The notes below the pieces were generated by a model. The model saw only the letters and a program-made list of their open reading frames with translations, did no database searches and was not told where the DNA came from. 60,000 bases of DNA from Nymphaea colorata (Eukaryota > Streptophyta > Magnoliopsida > Nymphaeales > Nymphaeaceae): positions 11,142,183-11,202,182 of the forward strand of contig NC_045148.1 of the NCBI RefSeq assembly GCF_008831285.2. The letters run 5' to 3'. The position numbers and the translations under genes were made by a program. Positions within the stretch are counted from its first letter, which is position 1, and the number at the start of each line of letters is the position of its first letter. This document shows positions 11,621-26,600 of this stretch, one piece after another.

Positions 11621-13758
11621 ACTAGAGTGGATTATAACTGATTGGAATAATTGTAGTTGTTTCAAAAGGATAAGGCAATGATCGTTCTACGTCCTAGTTG
11701 AACTCCAATGTTCCTCGGAGGTGGACTGATGTCAACATTCAAAAAGGATAATTAGCAGGTGAAATAGAAGAGGGACAATAGGGGTTAAAATTTTTTTGAG
11801 TCAAATTTTAGGAGCTCTTTCTCTTTCATCTCATTCTGCAATTCTTGCTACTTTCCACTAGCAGACTTCCTGTATGGTAAAAGCACTTTCAAGTTTCAAG
11901 GTCGTGCTTGGTTAATCCATAGGTTTTCTGCACAATTATTAGAAGACAAAGGGCCTGGAAATTCAGATAGACATTTGGGCATCTTGATGGAGTTTGTATT
12001 AACTAAACTAATCTCAAGCACTTATTGCTCAATTTATAGTGAAGTGTGAGTGATGTATGTTTTAGATTTTTTAAAAAATCTTTCCATGTGTCCATTGCAT
12101 TTAAATATAAAGATTGTTTAACCATTGGAAAAAACAGAGAGCATTCAGATAACTCCATCAAGATGCCTAGTTTTAGCATTCACCATTGCACTTAAATATC
12201 CCTGTGAGGTTCAGTATAAAAGATTTTTAAAAAAATCTTTTTGTGGTAAAATTGTCTTCTGTTGTAGTTCTAGTAGGCAAGAATTAGAACTAATGGGCAC
12301 ACATAAACATCTGTAAATACTTTTAAAGCAAAATCACATGCAGCATCCACAACGATGAGAAAAATAAAATATGCATAAATGAAGAAAAAGGAAGGAAAAA
12401 ATCTACTTAAAATGGCAAAAGAAGAAGAATAGAAAGAGGAAAAGGTTGCCTCTGAATATTGAAGAAGGGGACAATGAAAAGGAGGAGAAAAAGAAGAAGA
12501 CAGAAACTAAAAGATCTAAGCTACTGAAGGAAAAAATCTTCACTAAGACAAGTCTAGGCACCTGACAATGGCCTGAGAATTTTCAAATTTCAAGTGGCAG
12601 GTCATGTAGGAAGAGCCAGCCTAGAGGACCATCCAAGCCTATGCACAAGGCTAGACGAGACTTTGATATATAGGCATCTTCTTGCTCTGGGTGCTTGCAT
12701 GCATGCACACATGTGGGTATGTTTTAATTCCATTAGCAAATCAATTGGTGAATGCTAAAACTGGAAATAAAATTTAAGGATAAGAAATAGGTTGGTTTGA
12801 CCAATCTTGACCCTATTTTTGGATGGGCTGCAAATTGAGTAAAGCTGTTTTTTTTCCAATAGTAGTAGTCTAGACAAACCATATTCTGCAGATTCCAGCT
12901 TATTTGGAGCCTTAACCTGTCAACATTGGCATTTTTTTTGACGAGTAATGAGTAGGATGGTATAACCTAGTTTTTAGGCATATCGGTACCAAAATTGCTA
13001 GCACATCCTTAACCTATAGGGTCAACGTGTGGACATCCCAGTGTAACGGCTAACCATAATTTTGTCTGACCATGATTTTTATGGAATATGTGTGTGTGTA
13101 ATTGTATTAGATAACTAACACAAAGGGATGAATAAGTTTATACAGGTATTCTTGGACTGCCTCCATTCCCTTGGCCCTTGGTTTTGTGTCTATGATGATT
13201 GACTATGAAGGCTACACCACTTGCCCTACACACACATATAATTAACTATTCTCTCTGGCCACATGCACAAACATGTATATGTGTTTGTATATATCTTTAT
13301 ATATAGTGTGGATGGTATAAAGCAGCAACTTCAACCCCATGAACTAGTGAAGGGCAACATAGAACTTAATGAGAACAACAAGGTCACACATCCTATAAGA
13401 GATTGACCAGTGCTGGTCATGTAAGCAAGAGGTGTGCTTCATTATCTTCTTTTTGCAGTGGTTGAACAAACGTAGCCTCTCTTATGTCCTGTGGACATGT
13501 CGAAGAATTAAAAAACAATGAAAGAGAAGTCTGCTTTTGTAGAGGACACAAACCTTACATCCCTTTAGAAGCATGCCTAAGCAATAAAAGAAGGTGAAAG
13601 AGAATCTTTTCTTGTAGAGGACACAGTTTAACTTGTGTATAAACTTGAAACTTGGTGCTGTTCTTTTCACAACAGTGTAAATATTTTTTTTTTTTTTTTT
13701 TTTTGCATACAAGAGAAGAATGAAAATTGACCTTGGTTTGATGTAATTGTTATTGCAG
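11621..13758. other. AT-rich non-coding DNA upstream of ALA2 exon 1
   Basis: I see no coding domain or element boundary here. There is a 21-base poly(T) at 13684-13704. It looks like intron or intergenic sequence. Confidence 0.4.
13684..13704. repeat. Poly(T) tract
   Basis: It is a run of 21 T, 54 bases before the first candidate acceptor of the ALA2 leader. It could be a retroposon tail in reverse or part of a polypyrimidine tract. Confidence 0.8.
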
Positions 13759-13890
13759 AACCTTTTACCCCTAATATCGACATCTCAAAATGCAGGACTC
13801 ACGGAGAAAAGTTTTTAGCAAGCAACAGAGACATCCTAAGGAAATAATTCCTATCATGCCTCTGTAATCGTGTGGAGTTTCAGATCAAGG
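13759..13890 (+). promoter_or_regulatory. Probable 5' leader directly upstream of the ALA2 start codon
   Basis: Two AG acceptors follow pyrimidine-rich DNA, TATTGCAG ending at 13758 and AATGCAG ending at 13795. Either could start a leader exon that continues into exon 1. An in-frame TAA at 13865-13867 means the protein cannot extend further upstream. Which acceptor is used, if any, is inference. Confidence 0.35.
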
Positions 13891-14015
13891 ATGAAGCGAT
13901 ATGTCTACATCAATGACAACAAACTCTCTCCTGATATTTTTTGTGACAACTGTGTCTCAAACCGCAAGTATACTATATTTAATTTTCTCCCAAAGAATCT
14001 GTGGGAGCAATTCGG
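13891..14015 (+). CDS. ALA2: ALA2 exon 1
   Basis: It encodes residues 1-41 plus two bases of codon 42, from the start MKRYVYIND to NLWEQF, the conserved cytosolic N terminus before TM1. The donor is GG|GTACTC. A GTG 21 bases upstream is in frame but is not a plausible plant start. Confidence 0.9.
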
Positions 14016-14415
14016 GTACTCTCAGTATTTTCATTGGCAACTCCATATTCGTCATGCACATGCGTACACATCCTTGACTAATTTTAATTTAGTTTGGAAA
14101 TTTGACCAGTTGGATTTGGTAGCCTCTGCTTATCTGCTTCTTCTCAGTTAGATAAAGGAGCAGCTTATTCCAAAGTCATGGAACAGATGCATAAACAGAC
14201 ATGCACATGTATGCATGGCACACTCATTTACATGCTTGTGGACATGAATATGAGTGAACAAATACATACATCTCTCTCTCTATGTATGTACACACACACA
14301 TATACATATATGTAAATATATGTACATACCCACACATTCTCTTTCTATCTTATATATATGTATAATCATTCTCTGCAGCCGGACATGAATATGGGTGTGC
14401 AAATATGTACATATT

Positions 14416-14463
<48 letters not shown>

Positions 14464-14649
14464 GAGGGTTCACTGAACATGTAGACCAAGTAAAAATGAT
14501 GACTATGTAGGTTGATTGGAAGCAGTCTGATCAGCTTCCTTGGTTGTTCGTAAAGGCAATTGATAATTTTTAGTTTGACTTTGAAAAGGTAATTCTACAT
14601 GTGACACCTTTTAAATAGTTGATTAGATGGCTCATAAATCAGTATAGAC

Positions 14650-14691
<42 letters not shown>

Positions 14692-17600
14692 ATCACTGTC
14701 ATAAAGTAATCTCTCCCTTAATGCATCATCCATATGTTCTCAAGCACAAAAGGCAAGATGGGATATAATCAAACACATAATCTATAATAGAGAGCTTTCC
14801 CTAAAAGTAGGTACAGAGATGCATTGCTGATATATGAAAGAGAGTCCTCTTTATAGACAAGTGAGAAAGCTGATCTAGCTGTTGGAAGTGCTCAATAGCT
14901 AGAAGCAGCCAAGTACAATAATGCCATTTTGGACGTTACACTTATTGCAGGAAAAGGGAAATGTATTCACATGGCAAAGAAAAAAAATAGTTACATAATA
15001 TTTACATCAACAATAACAACCCCTTCAAACACAGTGTGACCAGCAAACAGCTCGCTAAGGTAGGATGTAAATTGGCAACCTAGAAGAGCCTTGATGAAAA
15101 AAAATGGATGTGAGATGCGGAAGTGATATATGATTCTTCAAAAAATCATCTCTAATATAGTGTTAATCTATCTTAATGTGCTTCGTTATACTCATGGGCT
15201 GTATGATTACTAATGATACATATTGCAGTTTGTTGTCACAGTGCTATCTACTTGGCCTAGAACTTCATATGCTTATGTCTTGAAGAAGTCTTCAACCAAG
15301 TAATTTCAATTTTCAGATGTGGTGGTTGCCATGGCTTTGTCTTTAGTATTGATACTTTTGGCTACTTCTCACACTTCTAGAAAATTAATGAATCACCTAA
15401 AAGAACATAAAAAGCAGTAGTTGGGTGACATCATTCACATCTCACCCTTGTTGGCATCTGCATGTGGAATTAGCTCTAAGAATATGAGGATAAAAAACTA
15501 GCTTTTAGTTGGAGCCTCTGTTAAAATTTTAGCTACTTTGGTTGCTGCATTCCTATGTACAATATACAGTTCAAATTGGTTTGCTGAATGAACTGCATGT
15601 GAAATGTTTGGCATTGTAATAGTTAAACATCTATATCATTATGGAGTGAGATCTTCAAGTGGTTTTCCATCATTTGCCTACATCTTAGCTTTTACAACAT
15701 CTGGAGTGTCAACTGGTAATGGTTTGTCAACAGTATGAGCAGATCTAGAAGTTGTCAGAAAGAAAGTTTGAGATAGTACATATCCTCAAGAAAAATATTC
15801 CACTTCTATTCCCATAAAATATCTAAATAATCCAAGATCATAGATCTCAATTTTATTTTTAGATCTCTTTAATAGTTATGATGCTCATCAGTTATAATAA
15901 TCATATGATAGACATACAAGAAAAAATTAAAGATACCTGCAGAAGTAAGTCTAGCAAGCATGGTAGCATTAGAGTAGCAAGACCTAAATTTTAGGAAAGT
16001 CATAAGAGTAAAATTTGTCAAACTAAGATTAGGGGTTGCTTTAGCACATACAATTCTTTTCAAGCTAAGGGTCTTACCATCAGAAAGTTTTTATCCGAAG
16101 AGGTGATCCAGGTGAACTTCTTAATTTAGTACTCTGCTTATGAAAGCATTCCTTACATCTGGTATACGTCCCGACCTTTGATAGAAACTATGACGATAAG
16201 AGTTCGAATAGATGTCACCCGAGCTACGAAGGCAGGTTTCATCGTAATTTATACCATATTGATTGAATGTACTCCTTCACAAACAATTGGGAGCTGTAGC
16301 CTCAGCTATTCGTCATTTTTGGTTTTGACCTTGTAAACTCATTTCCACCCTATGGATTTCTTTCCATGAGGCAAGTCACACTATTTGATGTGTGATTTTT
16401 CTCTAGAGGTTAGGTGATATGTTGCTCCTAGGTTTGTATCTATCTTGATCGAGAATATCATTTGGAGTAACATAACATCACAATCTCTTTACAAGCATTG
16501 GTATCATCTGTAAGACTTACTATCAGCCCAGTTGGATCATCTCCTTTACGCTTTGTTTGGATGGAGGGAAGGAGAAAGAAAGGGAAGGATGAAATGGAAA
16601 GGAAAGGAAAGGGATGGAAAGAGAATGAGAAAGGAAGAAAATGGAAAGGAAAGGAAAGGAAAGAGGTGATTATAAAGCTTGTTTGGATAGAAATGAAGAA
16701 ATTGCTAAAATCATGTTTGTTTGGACTACATAAAGGAAAGGAAATAATAGAATTTATAATACTTTACAATAATACTCCTAACATTCAAAAATTTATCATT
16801 CAAATAAAAATATTTTTAATTTGATTTCATGATTGAATAAAAGAGGAACCACACTTACACTTGACATTTCATTCTATAGTAATAAATATGATAAAAATTT
16901 ATATCAATCAAACAAAATGTCATTTTCAGGTGCACTAATTGGATGACATAAAAATGACAAAAACTTGATTTTGGTAAAGGGGCCGTTGTGAAATACCATC
17001 CAAGTCTTGAGCAGTGGTAGGAAGGGAGAGAGAGACAGGCCCGATGACCGTCAGAGTCTTGACCAGCGGCGAGGAGGGAGAGAAAGAGGCACGCAAGGTC
17101 GGTTGATGTCTCTTCTATGGGTGGGTGAAAAGCATATGCACGGTATTATTAGAGCTCCCTTTCCTTTCCTTTCTCTCACTTTGCAACCAAACAAACTTTT
17201 TGATTTGCTTTCCTTTCCCTCCCTTTCCCTCCAACCAAACAGGGCGTTACAGAGAAAAGAACATTCACTATTTTCGTTATCATTTTTCACAAAGAAAACA
17301 AAACATTTGCATCCAAATAAGCTAAGTCCTGCATAATTGGGTTTCATTTTGAAAAGTGTATTCTGTGTACTTTTATTTTTAGGAGCCGTAGAAGGCATAC
17401 AGTTGAGTAAATATGCAGTAGTAAGAATTGCTTTAGCCCAAAGAGTTTGAGTACACGGCTTTAGATTAAAAGTCCTCACTATGCACCTGTGTTTTCTTTA
17501 TGCAATCCCATTTTCTTGAGGTATATAGGCACCTATTTGTTTTGTTGAGTAAATCTTTCATGATTAAGACAGTTTTTAAATTCATTTGATATGAACTCTT

Positions 17601-20600
17601 CTCTCACATCACTTTTAAAGATTTGTTATGAATCTTATGATTGTATTAAACTGTGTTTTCAGTTTTAACAAGTTCAGGAAAATATTTGAAATTTTTGAAA
17701 ACTTCAGATTTGTGACTGAGAATATAGATCCATGTAGTCCTTGTGTACTTAACTACCAATGTCATATAAAAGGTGTATCTCTCTTAAGAGACACAAGGGC
17801 TGGACCCATACATCAAATGCACTAATTCAAGTTGTAGGGCAGAAACATGGTTGTGATGTGTAAATTGAGGGGTGTTTAGATGACACACTCAAAAACTTGG
17901 TTTGCCCAAAACCAAGTTTTGTGGAAACCTGGTTTGTCTGTTTGGATGACAAGACAAAAACCAGGTTTGCAATTTCTGAAACTTGGTTTCATTTGGATGA
18001 CAAAGACCTGGTTTTTTAGGGTGGTTGTAAAAAATAAGTTCAGCTGATATTGCATGGCAGTTATGTGACAGTGGGAACACAACAATAAATATGCTTATAT
18101 ATATATATGTACACACACACACACAAAGTTTAGACTGGGGGAAGGGAAATGGTTGAAGCCAAAGAATAATCAGAAAGTGGAGGTGTCTTTGACCAAATAT
18201 GAGTAAGAGGTCCTTTCTGAATCAATCTTGAGCACAATTGTCTGCAAATGTGGATTTAACAAATTTTATTTATCTTGTACCTTGAACTCTTTTCATTTAT
18301 AAAGTCAAGATTGCACCAAATATTGATGCTAAAGGATTATTTATCATCTAATCTATTGGATGGAAAACATGATTTTTAATAAGTAGACAATCTTAAATCA
18401 TCTATACCATGACATCTTCTTGGAATATTTTTAAGATTTTGGACATCTGGAAATTGATCAATGGTTGATAATGTGAGTTTTTTTTTGTTAGATGTTAAAC
18501 AGGTTCAGCTTTTAATGTACTCCAATAATCATTGGAGTCATTCCTCTTTCCTTGCTTATTAGACGGTAAAGAGTGGGCAGGAGGCTGATCATTTTACTAA
18601 TGCGATTTTAGTCCCTTTTCTTGGTTGAAGCGGTGAACATCCGTATGGTTGGCTTGACTGTTTATCCAAATTTTTACACAGTTCCCTGTTCATTTTTTTA
18701 TGCAGTACTCTTGACAGTGTAGAGTAGTTATCTTTTGGTGTTATAGAACACAAACATGTGTTTATGGAAATTTATGTATAACTCTAAGACATACTACTAG
18801 CTTTTTGGTACACTTACTTTTTGTCTGGTATTGCAGTCGGTTCATGAACAAGTACTTCTTACTGATTGCATGCCTTCAACTCTGGCCACTTATTACCCCT
18901 GTCAATCCTGCAAGTACATGGGGACCACTTATCTTCATATTTGCAGTGTCAGCATCGAAAGAGGCCTGGGATGATTACAATAGATATCTTTCAGACAAGA
19001 AAGCAAATGAGAAAGAAGTATGGGTTGTGCGACAGGGGATTAAGAAGCATGTATGATATCCTGTCAGTAACTTTTTGTGATAATTTGTGGCTATAGAAAC
19101 TGTCACCACATGCACCATATTAGCCTATCCTACATGCTTTGATTTATGGCATTCAGTTTTAAGTTTATGTTGCATTCAAGTCCTTGTGATTTTCAACTTG
19201 AAGATAGATATCTTACTATTTTATTCATGCTATATACTGCAATTGCATAGCTTGTTATAACTCGGCAACAATTACTTTGTCAGATTCAAGCTCAAGATAT
19301 TCATGTGGGCAACGTTGTTTGGTTGCGTGAGAATGATGAAGTGCCATGTGATCTAGTCTTGATTGGAACCTCTGATCCGCAGGGTGTCTGCTATGTTGAG
19401 GTAAACATAAAATGTTACACTTTATTTTCATTTTTCTAATAATATATTACATGGATTTTTCTTAAGATTCATTTGTTTTCAAATAAAGTTCCTATCATTT
19501 TCTTTACTCCCATGGGATTGATGATTGGTAGGATGGGTTGTAAGCAGTTTGACATGCTTCATTGGCAAATTATGTCCGTATTTTATATCGACTCAATCTC
19601 ATTTGCATTTGGTCAGCCCACAAAGCTTTCAATAGAAAAAGTATGCCAACATCTATTTCTTGGTAGTGTCTTTTACATGTTTAGCATTACTTTCTTGTTA
19701 AGAAAAGCTGAATTGTTATTCATAGAGTCGTTGCTTGTCATAAATATATAGAAAGCTATTAATGACTGACTAGAAAGAAACGATGTTGAAATTAGTTGAG
19801 CTAGTTTCATATATCTCCGACATTTTGAAAGTATACCTAGTATTATGTCCATTTTGAAGGTTGCCAAGTGATATTGACTAAATCTCCCAATACTTTCAAA
19901 ATATCTCAGAAATAAAATGTCATGATAATATCCTGAGATATTTTCAATATTTTCTTGGGAGTCTTCTAATTTTATTTCTTAAATATATTTTTATGCTTAT
20001 CATTTGTTTTTCTCATGTTTTTGAAAATATCTTTGCAAGAAAGGTATTAAAAGCATGTTATCTTATAACTTTCTGTTTTGTTTACTATATTTTTGAGAGT
20101 TTTAACACTTCCAAAATTTTCTTGAGAAAATCCACATGTTGGAAAAACTCTTGAGTGAAATGTTGCGAGAAGTTATCAAGAACAATATTGATGGCTGTGC
20201 TATGAAATGATATCTACCTATGTTGCTAAGGTTGAATAAGTGGGGAACCCATGGCCACAGATATAGGCAATATTTTGGAATATCGTGTTTTCATTGCCAA
20301 ATAGCATAAATCATTTTTAAGCTTTGCAATTTTTTCAAAGTATTTGTCGCGATAATTGCACGATGTTATCTCACTATTTTCGCCATTTTACAAAAAGTCC
20401 TTTTTTAAGTATATTGTGAATTTTTGTTGTCTTAGAACTTTTGAAAGCTATTTCAAATTTTTACCAATATGCATGTAAGAAATTAGTATGTAATTTATAA
20501 CTCTTAATTTCATATTTCTATTATTTCTTATTTATTCTATTTTTTTGAATTACTGAGATCCATCCCCCCACAAAAACAAAAAAAAACCTTGCTGGAAAAT

Positions 20601-23600
20601 ACTCAAAAAAATTCTCACTGATAAAAGATTGAGAACAATATCTCCTATTCAGTTGATACTTGTATTTGCTTTCAAGTATTTTTCATGTAGAGAACTATTT
20701 TGATGCTCTCATTGAGTGGAAGATATGATAGTGGAACTGTGGAATGCTTTGGTACAACGGCAAGGTTACAAGGTTTCTACACGATCTGCTAGTGATGAAT
20801 AGACTATTAAAAAAGTTAGATTATACTTGGTTCAACAAAAAGTTTTAAGACATGTGACAAAATCAAAGAGTCAGTACTGCTTCATATATGGATTTATAGA
20901 TTGCAAAATCAGCTCAAGGTTCTTAGCTCATATCCTGTGCTTGGAGATGTGTTGGCTAGTGTACTTTCTATTCCTCACCTTATCTCTAAATCTGTGCCTC
21001 TGCTACAATCAATCTTTTACAGACCGCAGCACTTGATGGTGAAACAGATCTAAAAACAAGGGTCATACCTTCTGCATGTTCAGGAATTGCTTCTGACCTT
21101 TTAAACAAAATCAAGGCAAGTTAATACAACTTATCTATTAGGCACTTGTGTATCTTACAACTTATTAATATGCTATGCTGACCCTTGCCTTTTGTTTTCT
21201 TTAGGGCGTCATTGAGTGTCCTTCACCTGACAGAGATATCAGAAGATTTGATGCTAACTTGAGGTTATTTCCTCCATTTATTGACAATGACTTGTGCTCC
21301 TTAACAATCAAGAATACTTTGCTACAGTCATGTTATTTGAGAAATACAGAGTGGGCCTGTGGGGTAGCAGTATATACAGGCAGGTTTTATTATCTTTTAT
21401 TATATGTTTATCTTTCTCCCCTTATAGCATTATTTCAATTATCCTCTTTGGTTGATCAGTCATAAATTGGAATTGTCGGAAGTTGTCATAACTTGGAATT
21501 CTCGGAAGCTACTACTGTCATATACTTTGCTAACATTGCTATCTTGAACTGCTGCTTGTGGAACATGTGTGCGTGTTATCTTAAAGACTTAAACTTGTTA
21601 CAGTTTTGTTGAAATGGTTGAGCTCTGTCTTTTTAAGAAAATGTTGGTAGGTCATCTTCATCTTGTCTATTTTGTTTCAATATGTTGTCGACGTAATCAA
21701 TAATGGTATTGGTTAAATAAATGTTTGTTACAAGAATAGCAGCTCTGGATTAATATCTTTTACCCTTTTGTTTAAAAGGGACCATTTGTTATCAGCTGTT
21801 TTGTGCTTTTTTAAAGTTTCTGCAGCATAAATGTTTGAAGTTTTTGATTGGACTTCCTTCTCATTGATGGATACTATTTCTTCTGTTATCTGATTCGTTG
21901 AACGAGCATATGCTTGCAATTGTTTGTTGGTGAAACCTCAGCTTGGTTTGGGTATATCTGTGTAAATTTTTTTTTCTTAGTTTCATCTTTTGGTATATAT
22001 TCCTCTTGCTTTCTTTGGCAAAAATGTGGACTTCAACTGCTAGTCTACTCGATATGGTCAGCTATTCCACTTCGTGTGTGCACGTGGAAGAGGAACTCAC
22101 AATTGGTTTAGCAAATGCAAATAGGAAAAGAATAAAAAGATTGGAAGTTTATGTTTACTTCATATAGCTCTTCAGATTTCATGATAAGAAGCTCTTACAA
22201 CGGCTTGCTGTTTTAAGTGGATGATAGCTGTTTTCTTCTTCAGACATACCACTGCTCTCTTGACTGTAATACTTGTTCCGTTGTGTTATCGGTTCCCATA
22301 TTGATATTATTCCATCCTTTCTGCTTTCATTTGTCTGCTACTATTTCTATCATGTCTTCATGGGACTATTTTCTGCACAAGTGCTTCAATAATGTGTTAT
22401 GACAAATTGAGTTGGATGCCAATAGATTCTTTATTGACTATTTTCGAAAGTTGACTTGATCCCCATTTTTTTGAATTATCCCTTGACTATTGTATACTGC
22501 ATTTTTTAAGGCAATGAAACCAAGTTGGGCATGAGCAAGGGTGTTCCTGAGCCAAAAATGACAGCTGTTGATGCAATGATCGACAAGTTGACTGGTGCAA
22601 TATTTCTATTTCAGTTGGTGGTGGTTCTTGTTCTTGGGACAGCTGGTAATGTTTGGAAGGATACTGAAGCTCGCAAGGTTTGACTAAGCTTCTGAATTTG
22701 TATAGAAGGAAATACTCATCTATGTATAATGTGAATATTTTCTTGATTTTCTTTGCCAATTTAAAATGTTAGTTTTTTTATGCTAACGATAGCCTGGTTT
22801 TGTAAAAATGATTTTATGTAAGTACACATATATGTATTTTATATGTACTATCATATGTCATATACTCTTTGTAGTTTGATGTATGATTTCTACATTTAAA
22901 TATATGTTTGTGCGCATAGGTTTTTTATGTATTTATTTCTAACTTTTTTGTATTTTTTTTTCTCATTTTTCTGCATTTTCCCTTTTTCTGTATATATTTT
23001 TTTCTTTGTGTTTCAGCTAGTTAGTTGAGCTAGCTGTTGGCTGACCCAACGGCTGGTTTTCCTAGCCGTTGGAGCTGGCCCAACGGCTAGCTCTTTTTAT
23101 CTTTCTTCTTTATTTTGCTCTATATATAAGGGACTTGAGTACCTAGTTTTGTAGGCCTTTGAGGCGTGGGTTGTTTTATATTTTAAGGTTCAGAAATATA
23201 CTTTATTTTCTCCTCCAGCTTGAGGGTTTTCTTTCTTTGTGCTCTTGGTGAGCCTCATATCTTCTAGTGATTGATTGAGGAGCTTCTGTTCGCTGGTTTA
23301 GCTTTGTTTTACACTTATAGCCATAGGATGCTGAGTAAACTGATGTAAAAAACTTTTATAATTTATGTGATAGTCTTATGAAGATAAATCCACTTGAAAA
23401 TAATGAGGATAAGGTACCATATCAAATGTTTTGCTTTTAAGACGGCAATGATGAGATAATTTTATTGTGGAGACTTTTCTATCATTGGAAAGTCATGCAG
23501 CTTTTCAGTAAGAAGTTACCTGACGATCATTCGAAGATGTGGCAATTTATTCTTGTTGCTTTCGGGCCAAGCAAAGGCAACTTCCGGTAAATCGAATTGG

Positions 23601-26600
23601 AAAAGTGGTCACTATCATTGGAATTGACAACTTGGAAGCCCATCTTTTGTAACAAATATTATAGTTCTTCTAGAAAACACTCCTCCTAGCTTGAACTGGA
23701 AAGATGGGGTTAAAATCACCATGCATGTTGTCCAACAATCTTTCCTAGTTGCAAATTGGATGAGTTCCTGTAGACCAAACACAAAAGTTTGAACCCTGCA
23801 TTACAATTAAGATGATGTCTGGCTTTTATGAATGCTTCATGGTTCCTTTTGTTGCTGCATTATGATAAGTTATGTTCAACGACGGAGGAAGCAACGAGAG
23901 AGAGATTTCTCATATTATCGTGACCTAGTTTCTACTTAAAGAGATTCTGGCGCGCCCCTGACCTTAGTACTTTGAAGAAGCAAAAACAACAGAGCCCTCA
24001 TCTATCAAGTTGAAATTGCTCTTTTTCGTGGATTCCCTTGACTTTATACTTCATAGTCAGTACTTTGGAGCTCCGCTAGCCGTATCTTGCACGTTCCACT
24101 AGCTCTAGTTGGCATCGTTGAATCCCGAAAGTGGTATCGTATAATAAGATCACGGCTGCATTTAGGAACCCTCTTTTCTGAAAGCGGTACGTGTTCTGTG
24201 GCGGTGTACTCGTAGCTCTGATGGCGGACGACACGTCTAGAGCTATCCACCTCTATGTGCTTAGTTCTTTCATGAAATATTGAATTGTTTGCAATGTAAG
24301 TGGCAGCCTTGTTATCGCAGTACATTTTCATAAGAAGAGGAACATGAATGTTCATATTTGTTAGTAGTGATTTTCATTCTAGTATAATAGTGAGATGCAA
24401 TTTAACCCATGTTATCTCAGTAGTTTTTTGAGCCATTGCTCTATATTCAGATTCTACACTTGATCTAGAGACTACATTTTGTTTCTTACTTCTCCATGAT
24501 ATGAGGTTGCCCCAAACAAAGATACAGAAGCCAGTGGTGGATTTTCTATCATCAAGAGACCCTGCATAGACAACATTATTGTAAGCAACAATTTCTAAAG
24601 ATTCACCTTTCTTAAAGAAGAGGCCTCTGCCCGAAGATGATTTTAGGTATTTCAACACCATCAACGCAAATTCCCAGTGGACTTTTCTAGGTTTTTTCAT
24701 AGACGGACTTAGTTTCCCAACAACAAAGCTAATATCTGGTCTTGTTACAGTAACATAAAGAAGTTTGCCAATGGGGGATCTGTAAGATCGTGGATCCACT
24801 AGTTCCCATTGATTATTATAAAGATGAAGATGTGGAGCCATAGGAAGATTAGCCAGTTTTGTTTCTAACATTCATGTATTCTGCAGTAGGTCAAGGACAT
24901 ACTTCCTCTGAGACAATACTACACCTTCTTTGTTAATCTTTTGTGACAAAATGCTTTTGAAGGAAAGCCTTTGTAGCCGAGATTTCTTGATCACAATCAC
25001 TTGTCAAGATAATGTCATCAACATATACTTCCATAAAAACTACACCTTTGGAGGTCTTCTTGATGAATAGATAATGATCCAAAGGAGATTTTTCAAATCC
25101 ACATTCTGCAACCACCTCAGATAATTTGTGGAACCACGCCTTGAGACTTTGTTTGAGTTCATAAATTGCCTTCTTCAGACGACACACTTTACTACACTCC
25201 CCCTATGACTTGGACCCTGGGGTTGTTGCATATAAACAGTCTCCTCAAGATCACCATAAAGAAAGACATTCTTCACATCAAGCTGATACGTAGGTCAATC
25301 CGAGTGTACCACAATAGAGATAATGAACAGAATAGTACCCAACTTGGCCATAGGAGAAAACGTCTTAAAAAAGTCTACCTCGTATGTCTGAGTGTAACCC
25401 TTAGCAGTTAGCCACTAATCGAACCTTATATCTCTCTACTGACCCATCTGAATGATACTTGACTGTAAATACCCATTTGGAGCCAACAATATCACAATTT
25501 TTAGGTAGATCAACCAATTCCCAGGTGCCACGCTGTATGAGAGCATCCATGTCATCTTGCATAGCTTTTTGCCATTTACAGTCTAGTAATGCCTTTTGAT
25601 GACAAGTTGGTACAGTATGGATTGACAGTCTTAAGAAACTGCTATAAGTTGTTATCGAGATGGTCGGTGGAAACAAAGTGTGAGATGGGATGCATGGTAC
25701 ACTGTCTCTTGCCTTTGCGCAGGACTATAGGCAAGTCCTGAGAAGGGTTAATGTTAGATATACTTCATTGGAGCTCACATCCTTAGGAGATTCAGATGGT
25801 CGACCATGAGAGGGATCCTGTCGCCGAGAGTAGACCAATGGAGGGTCTTGGAACTTATTCATAGTCAGAGTAGGGGAAGGAAATGGCGGAGGAAAAGATT
25901 GTTAAACTATAAATCCTTCACCAGCACGTTGAAGAGGAGTCTCTTAGGCTGGCCGGGACTGAGCGACCGCCTGTCGCTAAGGGTTGCGACCTGGTATGCC
26001 GCCGAGAGTGCAGAGGGGGTCTGCAGCCGGAGGGTCAGCAGCGCCTACCTGCCTGTCGCCGGAGGTGGCTCGGCCATGCAAGTCGGGTAGTTCCGACAAA
26101 GGAGACGGCCAAGGCCGAAAAGGGCCGAAAGGGCTTAGCGGGAAGCTAGCCTAACTGGGAGAGAGCCTAATCCTAACTAAGGCTTGGGTGAGCTTGGGCG
26201 GATTGAACTCTAAGGGTGAGCTAGGTCTGATAGAAGAGGATAAGGGTTCGGGTAGGCTTAAGTCGGATGGGACTTAGGCTTGGGATGAGGTAGGCTAGGT
26301 TAAGAGGTGAGCTCGGGTGAAGGGAGACGGGTCTGGACGATTGCTCGGTGTTGGCTATGTTGACCTAAAACCAAACCGGGTTTGACTAGGCTAGGTGGGT
26401 ACGGTCAATAAGGGACATGTCTTGCGAGGCTAGGTTGAGTGGGGCCCACGAGCTAAGCGCGTGGCTGCTAGGGTTTCGCTAAGAGTTGAGAGGGAAGGGC
26501 GGCGGCTAGTGACCTTCCTAAAATGGAGGAAGAGGTCCTGCGGTGTAGGCTTGTCTGATTCGGACAAGGGGGGTTAATGATTGGCGGTTTCCTAAAGAGT

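Noticed and set aside
13870-13890. GTG seven codons upstream of the flippase ATG
   Set aside because: Plants rarely start at GTG, and the family starts at MKR(Y/F)VYIND; a TAA lies just upstream in the frame.
23500-23800. Possible LINE endonuclease (GDFNPIF on the minus strand)
   Set aside because: Only a short match amid stops; no RT or poly(A) tail to support it.
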